DNA of 64,000 nucleotides, taken from NCBI GenBank assembly GCA_947502305.1, contig CANMZA010000001.1, positions 930,001 to 994,000 of the forward strand. Direction: 5' to 3'. Shown in pieces: positions 19,538-30,354 of the stretch. Source of the stretch: an uncultured Erythrobacter sp. Lineage in GTDB: Bacteria > Pseudomonadota > Alphaproteobacteria > Sphingomonadales > Sphingomonadaceae. The translations under genes were made by a program, and so were the position numbers. The notes below the pieces were generated by a model, which was not told the origin of the DNA, ran no database searches, and saw only the letters and a program-made list of their open reading frames with translations. Numbering within the stretch: position 1 is the stretch's first letter; every line of letters starts with the position of its first letter.

Positions 19538-20613
19538 CCGAATTCTTCATGAGCCTCGGCATGACCTTTGAATGGGCATGGGCCGTCGCAACTTTGGTTG
19601 GCATTCTTGCGATCTCTTTGATCGTAATGTTCTCTGTCGCGATGGTGATCTATGTTGATCGCAAGGTTTTGGGCGCGATTATGCTTCGGCGCGGGCCTAA
19701 TGTGGTGGGGCCATTCGGCTTGCTCCAAAGTTTCGCGGACGGCCTGAAAGTCTTCTTGCAAGAGACGATTATTCCCAGCGCGGCGAATAAAGGCATCTTC
19801 CTGCTTGCGCCGATCATCACCTTCACCGTGGCGCTGGCCGCTTGGGCGGTGATCCCTTTCGCCGATGGCGTGGTGCTGGCCGATATCAATGTCGGGCTGC
19901 TCTATATTCTCGCGATCAGCTCGCTGGGCGTTTACGGCGTCGTGATGAGCGGGTGGGCGTCAAACTCCAAATATCCGTTCTTCTCTGCGATGCGGGCGGC
20001 GGCTCAGATGATCTCTTACGAGGTCTCGATTGGCTTTATTCTGGTCTGCGTCGTGCTGTGGTCGAAATCGTTCAATATGACCGACATCGTGATGGCACAA
20101 AAAGGCCACGGGCTTGGTTTTGTGAACGGGTTCTTCTTTAACCCGCTGCTGTTCCCGATCTTCGTTGTGTTCTTCATTTGCGCCTTGGCAGAAACCGCGC
20201 GCGCGCCGTTCGATTTGACGGAAGCAGAGAGCGAGCTGGTTGCCGGGTATCAAACCGAATATTCCTCCATGAGCTTCGCGCTGTTCTGGCTGGGCGAATA
20301 TGCGAACATCTTGCTGATGTGCTCGCTGTGTACGCTGCTGTTCTTTGGCGGGTGGTTGCCGCCGGTTGAATTGGGGCCGCTCTATTATGTTCCGGGGATC
20401 GTGTGGTTCCTGCTGAAGACCTTCATGTTCTTCCTTGTGTTCAGCTGGATCTGGGCGACTGTGCCGCGGTATCGCTATGACCAATTGATGCGGCTTGGCT
20501 GGAAAGTATTCCTGCCGATGAGCTTGGTGTTTGTGGCTGTGATCAGCAGTTGGTTGATGGCAACCGGCCATTTCGGCGAGCAATTTGCAATTATTGATTG
20601 GGGCCAATCATGA
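19534..20613 (+). CDS. nuoH: NADH-quinone oxidoreductase subunit H
   Basis: 359-residue membrane subunit, eight or more helices, at the junction of the two arms; forms part of the quinone channel. Signatures: [33 protein letters not shown] near the N-terminus and [27 protein letters not shown] with the conserved acidic loop. Overlaps nuoG and nuoI by 4 bases each. Confidence 0.97.
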   Translation: MTEFFMSLGMTFEWAWAVATLVGILAISLIVMFSVAMVIYVDRKVLGAIMLRRGPNVVGPFGLLQSFADGLKVFLQETIIPSAANKGIFLLAPIITFTVALAAWAVIPFADGVVLADINVGLLYILAISSLGVYGVVMSGWASNSKYPFFSAMRAAAQMISYEVSIGFILVCVVLWSKSFNMTDIVMAQKGHGLGFVNGFFFNPLLFPIFVVFFICALAETARAPFDLTEAESELVAGYQTEYSSMSFALFWLGEYANILLMCSLCTLLFFGGWLPPVELGPLYYVPGIVWFLLKTFMFFLVFSWIWATVPRYRYDQLMRLGWKVFLPMSLVFVAVISSWLMATGHFGEQFAIIDWGQS

Positions 20614-21098
20614 CCACCGCAACCCAGCTCCTAAAAGCTTTCACCCTGTGGGAATTCCTGAAAGCGCACGCGCTGACCTTGAAGTATTTCTTCAAGCCTA
20701 AGGTGACGATCAACTATCCGTTTGAGAAATCTCCGCTCAGCCCGCGTTTTCGCGGTGAGCATGCGCTGCGCCGGTATCCCAATGGCGAGGAACGCTGCAT
20801 TGCGTGTAAGCTGTGTGAGGCTGTGTGCCCCGCACAAGCGATCACGATTGAGAGCGAACCGCGTGATGACGGCAGCCGCCGCACCACCCGGTATGACATC
20901 GACATGACCAAGTGCATCTATTGCGGTTTCTGTCAGGAAGCCTGCCCGGTGGACGCCGTGGTTGAGGGACCAAATTTCGAATACGCCACCGAAACGCGAG
21001 AGGAATTGCTCTATGACAAGGCAAAATTGCTCGCAAATGGTGACAAGTGGGAACGGGCCATCGCGGCCAATCTTGAAGCCGATGCGCCGTACCGTTAA
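20610..21098 (+). CDS. nuoI: NADH-quinone oxidoreductase subunit I
   Basis: 162 residues from ATG 20610, overlapping the nuoH stop; the longer frame from TTG 20598 lies inside nuoH. Carries two [4Fe-4S] clusters (N6a, N6b) in a bacterial ferredoxin domain: Cys in [16 protein letters not shown] and in [16 protein letters not shown]. The [17 protein letters not shown] segment before them is typical of the family. Confidence 0.97.
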   Translation: MTTATQLLKAFTLWEFLKAHALTLKYFFKPKVTINYPFEKSPLSPRFRGEHALRRYPNGEERCIACKLCEAVCPAQAITIESEPRDDGSRRTTRYDIDMTKCIYCGFCQEACPVDAVVEGPNFEYATETREELLYDKAKLLANGDKWERAIAANLEADAPYR

Positions 21099-21125
21099 GG
21101 GCGCGCGGACAGGACAACAGGGATC

Positions 21126-21749
21126 ATGATAGAAACACTAGCCTTCTACCTGTTTGCAGGATTGGTCATCGCCGGCGGCGTGATGGTCATCATGTCGCGC
21201 AACCCAGTGCACAGCGTGCTGTGGCTCATCCTTGCGTTCTTTAACGCAGCGGGCCTGATGGTGCTTGTCGGTGCTGAGTTTATCGCGATGCTGCTGGTCA
21301 TTGTTTATGTCGGCGCGGTCGCGGTGTTGTTCCTGTTTGTGGTGATGATGCTCGACATTGATTTTGCCGCCATGCGCGCCGGGTTTATCAAGAACTTCCC
21401 GCTGGGCATCGCGATTGCGGTGATCTTGCTAGCGGAATTGGGCCTGGGCCTGGGCGCATATGGCGCGGGCGGGATTGAACTGGGCACAGCCGACGGCACC
21501 GCTGCCGTGCGCAGCGATGTGAGCAATATCGAGGCGATCGGTGCGCTTCTCTATGGCCGCTATATCATTTTGTTTGAGATTGCTGGGATCATCCTGCTTG
21601 TGGCGATGATTGGCGCGATTGTGCTGACCCACCGCGAACCCAAGCCGGGTGCGCGCGGGCGTCAGGATATCGGCAAACAAATCAGCCGCCGCCCAGAGGA
21701 AGCGACCGTGATGAAGAACCCTGAATATGGGAAAGGGGTTGAGCTGTGA
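21126..21749 (+). CDS. nuoJ: NADH-quinone oxidoreductase subunit J
   Basis: 207-residue membrane subunit with five helices. The conserved third helix with [25 protein letters not shown], part of the proton-coupling region, is present. The C-terminal ~40 residues are soluble. It follows nuoI after 27 bases, one of the few real gaps in the operon, and overlaps nuoK (GTGA). Confidence 0.95.
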   Translation: MIETLAFYLFAGLVIAGGVMVIMSRNPVHSVLWLILAFFNAAGLMVLVGAEFIAMLLVIVYVGAVAVLFLFVVMMLDIDFAAMRAGFIKNFPLGIAIAVILLAELGLGLGAYGAGGIELGTADGTAAVRSDVSNIEAIGALLYGRYIILFEIAGIILLVAMIGAIVLTHREPKPGARGRQDIGKQISRRPEEATVMKNPEYGKGVEL

Positions 21750-22051
21750 TCGGCATCGAACATTACCTCGTCGTGGGCGCGATCCTATTTGTGCTGGGCG
21801 TGCTGGGCATTTTCATCAACCGTAAGAACGTCATCGTGATCTTGATGTCGGTGGAGTTGATTTTGCTCGCCGTGAACATCAATCTGGTCGCGTTTAGCGC
21901 CTTTATCGGTGATTTGACCGGACAGATATTTGCAATGTTCGTCCTGACTGTTGCGGCGGCAGAGGCGGCCATCGGGCTTGCCATTCTCGTCATCTATTAT
22001 CGCGGACGCGGCACGATCGCGGTCGACGATGTAAACCGGATGAAGGGATAA
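21746..22051 (+). CDS. nuoK: NADH-quinone oxidoreductase subunit K
   Basis: 101 residues, GTG start at 21746. Three transmembrane helices, Mrp-MnhC-like. The membrane Glu residues used in proton transfer are in [10 protein letters not shown] and [13 protein letters not shown]. Normal family length. Confidence 0.96.
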   Translation: MIGIEHYLVVGAILFVLGVLGIFINRKNVIVILMSVELILLAVNINLVAFSAFIGDLTGQIFAMFVLTVAAAEAAIGLAILVIYYRGRGTIAVDDVNRMKG

Positions 22052-22057
22052 GAACCG

Positions 22058-24049
22058 GTGGACACGATCCTCATCATCGTCTTTGCGCCGCTGCTCGCCG
22101 CGATTATCGCCGGGCTGGGCAACCGCGCGCTGGGCAATGTCGTTACGAAATCGATCACGACGGGCGCATTGTTCCTGTCGGCTGCGCTAAGCTGGCCGAT
22201 CTTCCTTGGGTTCCTGAGCGGCTCTGAGACCGCCCATGTCGTCCCTGTTCTCAAATGGGTGCAATCGGGTTCAATGAGCTTTGATTGGGCTTTGCGCGTT
22301 GACGCTTTGACGGCGGTGATGCTGGTGGTGATCAACACGGTTTCCGCTCTCGTCCACCTCTATTCTTGGGGGTATATGGAGGAGGATCCGGATCAACCGC
22401 GTTTCTTCGCTTACCTATCCTTGTTCACATTCGCGATGCTGATGCTGGTGACGGCGGATAACCTTGTCCAAATGTTCTTTGGCTGGGAAGGTGTCGGTCT
22501 GGCGTCTTATTTGCTCATCGGGTTCTGGTTTAAAAAACCGACCGCGGGCGCCGCTGCGATCAAGGCATTTGTGGTGAACCGGGTCGGCGATCTTGGCTTT
22601 ATGCTGGGGATTTTCGGGACATTTGTGGTGTTCCAGACGACCTCGATCCCTGAGATTTTGGACGCGGCACCTGCGATGAGCGGGTCGACCATTACGTTCC
22701 TGGGCATGCGTCTTTATACGATGGATATCCTGTGCATCCTGTTGTTTATCGGAGCGATGGGGAAATCGGCGCAATTGGGCCTGCACACATGGCTGCCCGA
22801 TGCGATGGAGGGGCCAACACCGGTTAGCGCGCTGATCCACGCCGCAACAATGGTCACGGCGGGCGTGTTTATGCTGTGCCGTCTGTCTCCGATGTTTGAA
22901 ACGGCTCCTACGGCTTTGATGATTGTAACGGTGGTTGGCGCGGCAACGTGTTTCTTCGCCGCGACGATTGGCACGACGCAGTGGGATATTAAGCGCGTGA
23001 TCGCTTATTCGACCTGTTCTCAGCTGGGCTATATGTTCTTCGCCGCTGGTGTGGGCGCGTATAATGTCGCGATGTTCCACCTGTTCACGCATGCTTTCTT
23101 CAAAGCGCTGCTGTTCCTTGGCGCGGGCTCTGTGATCCATGCGATGCATCACGAACAAGACATGCGGTATTACGGCGGTTTGCGCAAAAAGATCCCGTAC
23201 ACATTCGCCGCAATGTTGATGGGGACGCTCGCGATTACGGGGCTGGGCGTTTATCACCTTGGCATCGGCTTTGCGGGTTTCTGGTCGAAAGACGCTGTGC
23301 TTGAGGTTGCCTTTGCGCGCGGGACTGAGATTTCGGTTATGTCGTTCTGGCTTGGCGTGATCGCGGCTTTGCTGACGAGCTTTTACAGCTGGCGGCTGAT
23401 GTTCCTCACATTCTGGGGCAAGCCGCGCTGGATTGAGAGTGAGCATATTCAGCACTCCGTCCACAAAACTCCAGCAGAAGCGGGCGAAGATACGACCGGC
23501 GGTTACCATCCGCATGAAAGCCCGCTTTCGATGATGCTGCCACTATTGCTGCTGAGCATTGGTGCGGTGTTTGCCGGGCAAGTGTTTGCGCCAAGTTTCT
23601 TGGATGATGCGGCGTTTTGGGCTGGGTCGATCTTCTATAATGAGAACCTGATGCACGCGATGCACGCGGTCCCGTATTGGGTGAAATACTCCGCGCTTAT
23701 GGTCATGGTGATCGGTTTTGCCGGTGCCTATCTTGCCTATATCGCGAAGCCAGACATTCCAGCGAAGTTCGTTGGCAGCTTTGGCTGGCTGCATAAGTTC
23801 GTCTTCAACAAATGGTATTTTGACGAGCTATATGACCGTATTTTCGTAAAGCCGGCCTTTTGGTTTGGACGCCAATTTTGGAAACTGGGCGATATCGGAA
23901 CGATTGATCGTTTTGGTCCGAACGGTGCCGCTTGGATTGTCGCGCGGGGTTCTGCTGCGGCCAAGACGATCCAGTCCGGCTATCTCTACACCTATGCGTT
24001 GATCATGCTTTTGGGCCTGATTGCCGCTGTCACTTACGTGCTGCTCTAG
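22058..24049 (+). CDS. nuoL: NADH-quinone oxidoreductase subunit L
   Basis: 663-residue antiporter-like proton-pumping subunit at the tip of the membrane arm; includes the long lateral helix in its C-terminus. GTG start at 22058. Key membrane residues are seen in FFGWEGVGLASYLLIGFW (Glu), MGKSAQLGLHTWLPDAMEGPTPVSALIHAATMV (Lys) and later Lys/His sites. 6 bases after nuoK. Confidence 0.97.
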   Translation: MDTILIIVFAPLLAAIIAGLGNRALGNVVTKSITTGALFLSAALSWPIFLGFLSGSETAHVVPVLKWVQSGSMSFDWALRVDALTAVMLVVINTVSALVHLYSWGYMEEDPDQPRFFAYLSLFTFAMLMLVTADNLVQMFFGWEGVGLASYLLIGFWFKKPTAGAAAIKAFVVNRVGDLGFMLGIFGTFVVFQTTSIPEILDAAPAMSGSTITFLGMRLYTMDILCILLFIGAMGKSAQLGLHTWLPDAMEGPTPVSALIHAATMVTAGVFMLCRLSPMFETAPTALMIVTVVGAATCFFAATIGTTQWDIKRVIAYSTCSQLGYMFFAAGVGAYNVAMFHLFTHAFFKALLFLGAGSVIHAMHHEQDMRYYGGLRKKIPYTFAAMLMGTLAITGLGVYHLGIGFAGFWSKDAVLEVAFARGTEISVMSFWLGVIAALLTSFYSWRLMFLTFWGKPRWIESEHIQHSVHKTPAEAGEDTTGGYHPHESPLSMMLPLLLLSIGAVFAGQVFAPSFLDDAAFWAGSIFYNENLMHAMHAVPYWVKYSALMVMVIGFAGAYLAYIAKPDIPAKFVGSFGWLHKFVFNKWYFDELYDRIFVKPAFWFGRQFWKLGDIGTIDRFGPNGAAWIVARGSAAAKTIQSGYLYTYALIMLLGLIAAVTYVLL

Positions 24050-24064
24050 GGGCTCGCTCGCGCA

Positions 24065-25612
24065 ATGGATTTTCCCATTCTCACCACGATGATGTTGGTG
24101 CCACTCGCAGGCGCAATCCTGTGTCTGTTTGTTGGCAAAGACGGCGGCGGCGCTGCGCGCGGCATTGCGCTGGCGGCTACGCTGGCGACCTTTGCCTTGG
24201 GCGTCATGCTTTGGGCGAATTACGAAATTGGCGGGGCGCAGTGGCAGTTTCAGGAAAGCTATGACCTGTTTGCCGGGTTCTCTTATGCCTTGGGGATCGA
24301 CGGCATATCACTGATGTTGATCATGCTCAGCGTGTTCCTGATGCCGATCTGTATCCTTGCCAGCTGGGAATCGATCCAAAAACGCGTCGGCGAATATATG
24401 GCCGCGTTCTTGTTTATGGAGGTGCTGATGATCGGCACCTTTGCGGCGCAGGATTTGTTCCTGTTCTACATCTTCTTCGAAGCGGGGCTGATCCCGATGT
24501 ACCTGATCATCGGCGTTTGGGGCGGCGATAACCGCATTTATGCGAGTTACAAATTCTTCCTCTACACATTGTTCGGCTCGGTCTTGATGTTGATCGCGAT
24601 GTTCTGGATGACGGCGACCGCTGGCACATCGGACATCCCGACGCTGATGCAATATGATTTTGCTCCAGAGGCGCAGACGTGGCTGTGGCTGGCGTTCTTT
24701 GCCAGTTTCGCGGTGAAGGTGCCGATGTGGCCCTTCCACACATGGTTGCCCGATGCCCACGTTCAGGCGCCCACGGCGGGTTCTGTGATCCTTGCGGGTG
24801 TGCTGCTGAAATTGGGCGGATATGGCTTTATCCGGTTCAGCCTGCCGATGTTCCCGGATGCGAGCGCTGATTTCGCGTGGTTCGTCTTTATCCTGTCTAT
24901 GATTGCGGTGATTTACACCTCGCTGGTCGCATTGGTGCAATCAGATATGAAAAAGCTGATCGCCTATTCTTCGGTCGCGCATATGGCGATTGTGACGGTC
25001 GGATTGTTCGCCTACAACGTGCAAGGGTTAGAGGGCGCGATGCTGATCATGCTCAGCCACGGATTGGTCTCTGGCGCCTTGTTCCTATGCGTTGGCGTGA
25101 TCTACGACCGGCTGCACACGCGTGAGATTGAACGGTATGGCGGTCTGTCGATTAATATGCCGTATTATGCGGTGTTCTTCCTGCTGTTCACAATGGCCTC
25201 AATCGGCCTGCCGGGGACAAGCGGCTTTGTCGGCGAATTCCTGTCACTGGCCGGGATTTACCAAACCTCCAGCCTCGTGGCGCTGATCTGCACCACCGGC
25301 ATTATTCTTGGCGCTGCTTACATGCTTTACCTCTATCGCCGGGTCGCCTTTGGCGGTCAGGTCAATGAAGATGCGGCCGCGATGGGCGATATTCGTCCGC
25401 GCGAATGGGCGATGATGGTGCCGATTGCTGCGGTGGTTTTGTGGATGGGCGTTTATCCGGAAAGTTTCCTTGCGCCGATGCGCGCGGACATTGCGGTGCT
25501 CGATGCGCATATCTCTGCTTCTGCACCGGCCAGTGATGCTGATTTGGCCGCTGGATCCCCGCGAGAGGCGGCCGCCAATGCGGTAGAGTTTGACGGCGAG
25601 GGAGAGCACTGA
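24065..25612 (+). CDS. nuoM: NADH-quinone oxidoreductase subunit M
   Basis: 515-residue antiporter-like proton-pumping subunit. Conserved Glu in FYIFFEAGLIPMYLIIG, Lys in FAVKVPMWPFHTWLPDAHVQAPTAGSVILAG. The C-terminal ~30 residues form an Ala/Asp-rich soluble tail. Starts 15 bases after nuoL; stop overlaps nuoN (TGATG). Confidence 0.97.
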   Translation: MDFPILTTMMLVPLAGAILCLFVGKDGGGAARGIALAATLATFALGVMLWANYEIGGAQWQFQESYDLFAGFSYALGIDGISLMLIMLSVFLMPICILASWESIQKRVGEYMAAFLFMEVLMIGTFAAQDLFLFYIFFEAGLIPMYLIIGVWGGDNRIYASYKFFLYTLFGSVLMLIAMFWMTATAGTSDIPTLMQYDFAPEAQTWLWLAFFASFAVKVPMWPFHTWLPDAHVQAPTAGSVILAGVLLKLGGYGFIRFSLPMFPDASADFAWFVFILSMIAVIYTSLVALVQSDMKKLIAYSSVAHMAIVTVGLFAYNVQGLEGAMLIMLSHGLVSGALFLCVGVIYDRLHTREIERYGGLSINMPYYAVFFLLFTMASIGLPGTSGFVGEFLSLAGIYQTSSLVALICTTGIILGAAYMLYLYRRVAFGGQVNEDAAAMGDIRPREWAMMVPIAAVVLWMGVYPESFLAPMRADIAVLDAHISASAPASDADLAAGSPREAAANAVEFDGEGEH

Positions 25613-27090
25613 TGGACTTCGTAGCATCCCTTGTTCTGGTAACGCCCGAATTGCAGCTCACCGCCGCTGGTCTGGTCCTCTTGCTAGTAGCGGCATGGGG
25701 CGGAGATAAAGCTGCGCGCGGCATCGCAATTGCTGCCGCTGCGGTGTTTTTCGTCGCCGGATTGCAGCTTATCGGGCCGCTTCATACTGGCGCAGATGGG
25801 CCCGATACGCTCGGCTTTGGCGGCTTACTCAAAGTCGACAGCTTTGCTCTGTTTGCGAAGGCTTTGATCTATCTCGCCGCGATTGCCTGTTTGGTGGTCG
25901 CGCCGGGCTTCTTCAACAGCGCAGCAGCGGGTGAAGAACGCGGCATGCGGGCCGAATATCCGGTCCTGATCCTGTTTGCGGCTTTGGGTATGAGCATCAT
26001 GGTTTCGGCCAATGATTTCATGACCTTGTATCTGGGGCTGGAGCTGAACAGTCTGGCGTCTTATGTGCTCGCATCGATCCTGCGCAAAGATCAGCGTTCT
26101 GCCGAGGCGGGGCTCAAATATTTCGTGCTGGGCGCGCTGGCTTCGGGCATTTTGCTGTACGGGATGAGCCTGCTTTACGGTTTCACCGGCGGCACTGATT
26201 TTGCCAGCGTGCGCGCTGGGCTAGAAGGCGATCTGAGCCTCGGGCAATTGTTCGGCCTGATCTTTGTGATGGCCGGTCTGGCGTTTAAGATCGCGGCGGT
26301 GCCGTTCCATATGTGGACGCCCGACGTGTATGAAGGCGCACCGACGCCGGTCACGATGTTCTTCTCAACCGCGCCGAAAGTGGCCGCCGTGGCGCTCACC
26401 GCGCGGGTGGTGTTTGAAGTGTTCGGCGGTCAGGTCAGCGCGTGGCAGCAAATCGTGATGTTCACTGCACTTGCGTCAATCGTGTTTGGCGCTTTGGGCG
26501 CGATCGGTCAGGAAAATTTGAAGCGCTTGCTCGCCTATTCCTCGATCAACAATATCGGCTTTATCCTGCTTGGCCTCGCGGTTGCGAATGTGGCCGGGGC
26601 GAGCGCGATGCTGGTCTATCTGTTCATCTATGTTGTGATGAGCCTCGGCAGCTTCACCGCCTTGCTGATGCTGCGCAGCGAAGATGGCGATTTGTATGAA
26701 ACATTCGGCGATATTCGCGGCCTTGCCGTGACGCGTCCAGTGATCGCTTGGACTTTGCTGATCCAGATGTTCAGCCTTGCAGGCATTCCGCCGCTGCTCG
26801 GGTTTTATAGCAAGTTCGTGATTTTTGACGCCGTGGTTAAGGCTGACTTGGTTGCCTTCGCCGCGATTGCCATTGCGGCGAGTGTTATCGGGGCGTTCTA
26901 TTACATTAAATTCGTCAAAGTGATGTTCTTCGACGAACCGGCAGGCGTTGTAACCGGCAAAAGCGGGACCGCGCATTGGGTGCTGCTGATCCTGACGGCG
27001 GTGATTGTTTCGCCGCTTGGATATTTGCTCACTCCGTCGCTCACCGATCTTGCGGATAAGGCGGCGGCGGCGCTGTTCATCACGGTTTGA
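25612..27090 (+). CDS. nuoN: NADH-quinone oxidoreductase subunit N
   Basis: 492-residue antiporter-like proton-pumping subunit, last of the 14 subunit genes. Conserved Glu in YLGLELNSLASYVLAS and Lys in LAFKIAAVPFHMWTPDVYEGAPTPVTMFFSTAPK. The C-terminus is immediately followed by birA, whose candidate TTG start overlaps the stop. Confidence 0.97.
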   Translation: MDFVASLVLVTPELQLTAAGLVLLLVAAWGGDKAARGIAIAAAAVFFVAGLQLIGPLHTGADGPDTLGFGGLLKVDSFALFAKALIYLAAIACLVVAPGFFNSAAAGEERGMRAEYPVLILFAALGMSIMVSANDFMTLYLGLELNSLASYVLASILRKDQRSAEAGLKYFVLGALASGILLYGMSLLYGFTGGTDFASVRAGLEGDLSLGQLFGLIFVMAGLAFKIAAVPFHMWTPDVYEGAPTPVTMFFSTAPKVAAVALTARVVFEVFGGQVSAWQQIVMFTALASIVFGALGAIGQENLKRLLAYSSINNIGFILLGLAVANVAGASAMLVYLFIYVVMSLGSFTALLMLRSEDGDLYETFGDIRGLAVTRPVIAWTLLIQMFSLAGIPPLLGFYSKFVIFDAVVKADLVAFAAIAIAASVIGAFYYIKFVKVMFFDEPAGVVTGKSGTAHWVLLILTAVIVSPLGYLLTPSLTDLADKAAAALFITV

Positions 27091-27101
27091 GCGGTAAGGG
27101 T

Positions 27102-27827
27102 GTGAGCGGCGATCCAGTCATCACGCTGGTTGAAGAAACCGGCTCCACCAATGCCGATTTAGCAGAAGCGCTGCGTTCAGGCGATTTGTCTGGTGTGGAT
27201 GCGTGGCATGTTGCGCGGCGTCAAAACGCGGGCAAGGGGCGTCAGGGCCGCGAGTGGCACGATGGGTCAGGCAATTTCATGGGGTCAACCGTGGTGGCCC
27301 TTGGCAAAGGCAATCCTCCGCCTGCATCTCTCAGCTTCGTCGCTGCGCTCGCCGTTGGGCAAGCCATTGACGAGGCGCTTGATGGGGCATGCCGTCCCAA
27401 GCTGAAATGGCCCAATGATGTGCTGCTGGATGGCGGCAAAGTCTCGGGCATTTTGCTGGAGATGGTTGGCGATCACGTGGTCGTCGGCATTGGCGTGAAT
27501 TTGGTGAGCGCGCCCGATCTACCCGATCGCAAAACCGCCGCACTTACCGATCATGGCGCCGCGCCTAGTGCTGAAGCCTTCGCCGCCATTTTGGCGAAAG
27601 TCTTCGCCCGCTATCTCACCGCGTGGCGCGCCGATGGTTTGATACCGGTGCTGAAGGGCTTCGTATCCAACTCGCTGCATTATACCGGTTCGCCCGTCAC
27701 GGTGCATGATACGGATGGATCGATCATCGAAGGCGAATTTTTCGGGCTCGAAAACACCGATGGCGCGCTGCGCCTAACCTTGGCGGATGGGTCTGAACGT
27801 GTCATTCGGGCCGGAGACATTTCGTAG
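27102..27827 (+). CDS. birA: biotin--[acetyl-CoA-carboxylase] ligase BirA
   Basis: 241 residues from GTG 27102, preceded by GGTAAGGG; TTG 27087, overlapping the nuoN stop, is the alternative and adds five residues. Activates biotin as biotinyl-AMP and transfers it to the biotin carboxyl carrier protein. The biotin/ATP loop is QNAGKGRQGREWHDGSGNF (GRGRxxR-type) and the catalytic region is LKWPNDVLLDGGKVSGILLE. There is no N-terminal DNA-binding domain, so this is a ligase only and not a bio repressor. Position directly after nuoN is common in Alphaproteobacteria. Confidence 0.93.
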   Translation: MSGDPVITLVEETGSTNADLAEALRSGDLSGVDAWHVARRQNAGKGRQGREWHDGSGNFMGSTVVALGKGNPPPASLSFVAALAVGQAIDEALDGACRPKLKWPNDVLLDGGKVSGILLEMVGDHVVVGIGVNLVSAPDLPDRKTAALTDHGAAPSAEAFAAILAKVFARYLTAWRADGLIPVLKGFVSNSLHYTGSPVTVHDTDGSIIEGEFFGLENTDGALRLTLADGSERVIRAGDIS

Positions 27828-27854
27828 CTCGAATTTCTTAAAGGGAGAGCGTCA

Positions 27855-28646
27855 ATGTTGCTGGCCGCTGATGTCGGAAACACCAATGTCGTTTTTGCAC
27901 TGTTCCAACCCGACGGGGCGGGCGGCTTTACCCCGCGTGCACGCTGGCGGATTGCGACAGATCCGCGCCGCACCGGCGATGAATATGCGGTATGGCTGTT
28001 GCAATTGCTGACCATTGAAGGGGTGGAGCGCGAGGACATTAATCATCTGATCTATGCCTCCGTCGTCCCGCGTGCTGATCACAATTTGACCGTTCTGGCG
28101 GAAAAGTATTTTGGCATCACACCGCTGAAGGCCGGCCAAGGCAAGGCCGCGTGGCAATTTGAGATTGATGTCGATCAACCCAGTTCGCTCGGCGCTGACA
28201 GGGCGCTCAACATCTTGGCCGCGCATCAGAAATATGGCGGCGATTTGATCGTGATCGATTTCGGTACCGCCACCAAGTTTGAAGCGATTGATTTCAACGG
28301 CGCTTATAAAGGCGGCTCAATTGCACCGGGCATCAACCTGTCGCTGGATGCGCTGGTGGGCAAAACCGCGAAGCTACCCCGGATCGCAATCCGCGCGCCG
28401 GAAAGCAAAAGCGTGATTGGCCGCAACACAGAAGATCAAATGTTGATCGGTGTGTTTTGGGGCTATGTCGCCATGATGGAAGGGCTCGTTGGGCGCATGA
28501 AAGCGGAAATCGGCCGCCCAGCTAAAGTGGTCGCCACCGGCGGCTTGGCGATCCTATTCAACGACGCGACCGAAATATTTGATGAGGTCGATACTGATCT
28601 CACCATTGAAGGGCTTGCTATTCTGGCCAAACAGGCCGGGGCTTAG
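27855..28646 (+). CDS. coaX: type III pantothenate kinase CoaX
   Basis: 263 residues. First step of coenzyme A synthesis, phosphorylating pantothenate. ASKHA fold: phosphate-1 motif [12 protein letters not shown] at the N-terminus, [33 protein letters not shown] in the middle (catalytic Asp in GADR), and [15 protein letters not shown] later. AGGGAGAG precedes ATG 27855. Part of the nuoN-birA-coaX-RNase J chain. Confidence 0.95.
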   Translation: MLLAADVGNTNVVFALFQPDGAGGFTPRARWRIATDPRRTGDEYAVWLLQLLTIEGVEREDINHLIYASVVPRADHNLTVLAEKYFGITPLKAGQGKAAWQFEIDVDQPSSLGADRALNILAAHQKYGGDLIVIDFGTATKFEAIDFNGAYKGGSIAPGINLSLDALVGKTAKLPRIAIRAPESKSVIGRNTEDQMLIGVFWGYVAMMEGLVGRMKAEIGRPAKVVATGGLAILFNDATEIFDEVDTDLTIEGLAILAKQAGA

Positions 28647-28680
28647 GCGCTCTTTTGTAACTTTAAATAACTGAGATATT

Positions 28681-30354
28681 GTGAAAAAAAACTATAAACC
28701 GGAAAATGAACTACTCTTCCTCGCACTTGGAGGATCGGGAGAAATTGGCATGAATGTCAATCTCTACGGCTGCGATGGAAAGTGGTTGATGGTCGATCTT
28801 GGCATGACCTTTTCCGGCGGGGAATATCCCGGTGTTGATCTGGTCTTTGCCGATTTGGAATTCATTGAGGATCGCACCAAAGACCTGCTCGGCATCGTCC
28901 TGACCCACGCGCATGAGGATCACATCGGCGCGGTCCCCTACTTTGCCGGGGAATTGGGCGTGCCGCTTTACGCGACCCCGTTCACCGCCGATCTGGTTGC
29001 GCGAAAGCTCGAAGAAGCGGGCCTGCTCGGCAAAGTTGAGCTCAATATTATTGATGACGATCACGGCGAAATCGACATCGGCCCGTTTGGCATCACCTAT
29101 CTGCCGCTCGCGCACTCCATCGCAGAGGGCAACGCGCTGCTGATCGACACGCCTTATGGCAAAGTGTTTCACACCGGCGATTGGAAGCTCGACGAAGATC
29201 CGATCATCGGCGTACCGACAACAGAAGAAGAATTGCGCGCCATTGGCGATGAGGGCGTTCACGCGCTGGTTTGCGATTCCACCAATGTTTTCAATCCCAA
29301 CCCGTCTGGTTCAGAAGGCGCGGTGCATAAAGGATTGATGGAAGAAGTCGCGAGCCACGCAGGCAAGCGGGTGCTGGTTACGACGTTCGCAAGCAATGTC
29401 GCGCGTTTGCAAACCCTGGGCGAAGTGGCGCGTGAAACCGGGCGGCAAGTGTGTGTGGCCGGGCGTTCGCTCGACCGAATTATCGAGGTCTCGCAGGATA
29501 ATGGCTATTTGCTCGATTTTCCGGCGCCGGTTGATTTCAAAACCTCGATGGGATTGCCGCGCGGCGACGTAATGATCATCGCCACCGGCGGGCAGGGGGA
29601 ACCGCGCGCGGCCTTGGCGCGGATTGCGGATGAAAACCACCCGCTGAAATTGGTGAGCGGTGATGTCGTGCTGTTTTCGTCACGGCAAATCCCCGGCAAC
29701 GAAATTTCTATCGGCAAGATGCAGAACCAGCTTTCTGCGCGCGGGATCGAAATGGTTACGGACCGGCAGAGCATGATCCACGTTTCTGGCCATCCAGGAC
29801 GCCCGGAATTGGAGGCGCTGTATGACTGGCTGCGCCCAGAAATTTTGGTGCCGGTGCATGGCGAAATGCGTCACATGCGCGAACAGGCGAAGGTCGGCAA
29901 AGAGGCCGGAATTCCGACAAATATCGTGCAATCCAACGGTGATATTGTGCGCCTTGCGCCGGGTGATCCGGGCAAAATTGCAGAGGTGCGCCATGGGCGG
30001 CTTGTGCTTGATGGCGATATCATTGCACCTGCCGATGGGGAATCCATCGCGATGCGCCGCCGCATGGCGGGCGAGGGGGTGATCGTGGTCGTCTTGGCGC
30101 GCGGGGAGCAGCCCGCGCTCGAAGTTTTGGGGCTCCCGCTAGAAGAAGACCTGCCGGAATTTATCGAGGAGGCTCAGGCCGACATCCTTAAAGCCATCGG
30201 CAAATTGAAAGGCCGCGATGCGAGTGATCCCGCAGCCGTGCACGAAGCGGCGCGGCTTGCCGCCCGCCGTGCCGCGCGCCGCTGGGCCGGCAAAAGCCCG
30301 CAAGTGCGCGTCATTATGCCGGGTTTGGGTAGTGCTGATCGAGGCGCGCGCTGA
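28681..30354 (+). CDS. rnj: ribonuclease J (metallo-beta-lactamase/beta-CASP)
   Basis: 557 residues. 5'-3' exonuclease and endonuclease acting in rRNA processing and mRNA decay. Metal motif LTHAHEDHIGA (residues 74-84) with further His in LAHSIAEGN and FHTGDWKLD; beta-CASP motifs include VLVTTFASNVARLQ and HVSGHPGRPELEALYDWLRPEILVPVHGE. Starts at GTG 28681; no strong ribosome site, but the LALGGSGEIGMN strand just after must be included. Stop overlaps the next gene (TGATG). Confidence 0.95.
   Translation: MKKNYKPENELLFLALGGSGEIGMNVNLYGCDGKWLMVDLGMTFSGGEYPGVDLVFADLEFIEDRTKDLLGIVLTHAHEDHIGAVPYFAGELGVPLYATPFTADLVARKLEEAGLLGKVELNIIDDDHGEIDIGPFGITYLPLAHSIAEGNALLIDTPYGKVFHTGDWKLDEDPIIGVPTTEEELRAIGDEGVHALVCDSTNVFNPNPSGSEGAVHKGLMEEVASHAGKRVLVTTFASNVARLQTLGEVARETGRQVCVAGRSLDRIIEVSQDNGYLLDFPAPVDFKTSMGLPRGDVMIIATGGQGEPRAALARIADENHPLKLVSGDVVLFSSRQIPGNEISIGKMQNQLSARGIEMVTDRQSMIHVSGHPGRPELEALYDWLRPEILVPVHGEMRHMREQAKVGKEAGIPTNIVQSNGDIVRLAPGDPGKIAEVRHGRLVLDGDIIAPADGESIAMRRRMAGEGVIVVVLARGEQPALEVLGLPLEEDLPEFIEEAQADILKAIGKLKGRDASDPAAVHEAARLAARRAARRWAGKSPQVRVIMPGLGSADRGAR

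Noticed and set aside
22415..23515. 366-residue minus-strand open frame opposite nuoL
   Set aside because: Lies wholly inside nuoL, has an Arg/His-rich composition typical of antisense shadows in GC-rich DNA, and no family pattern.
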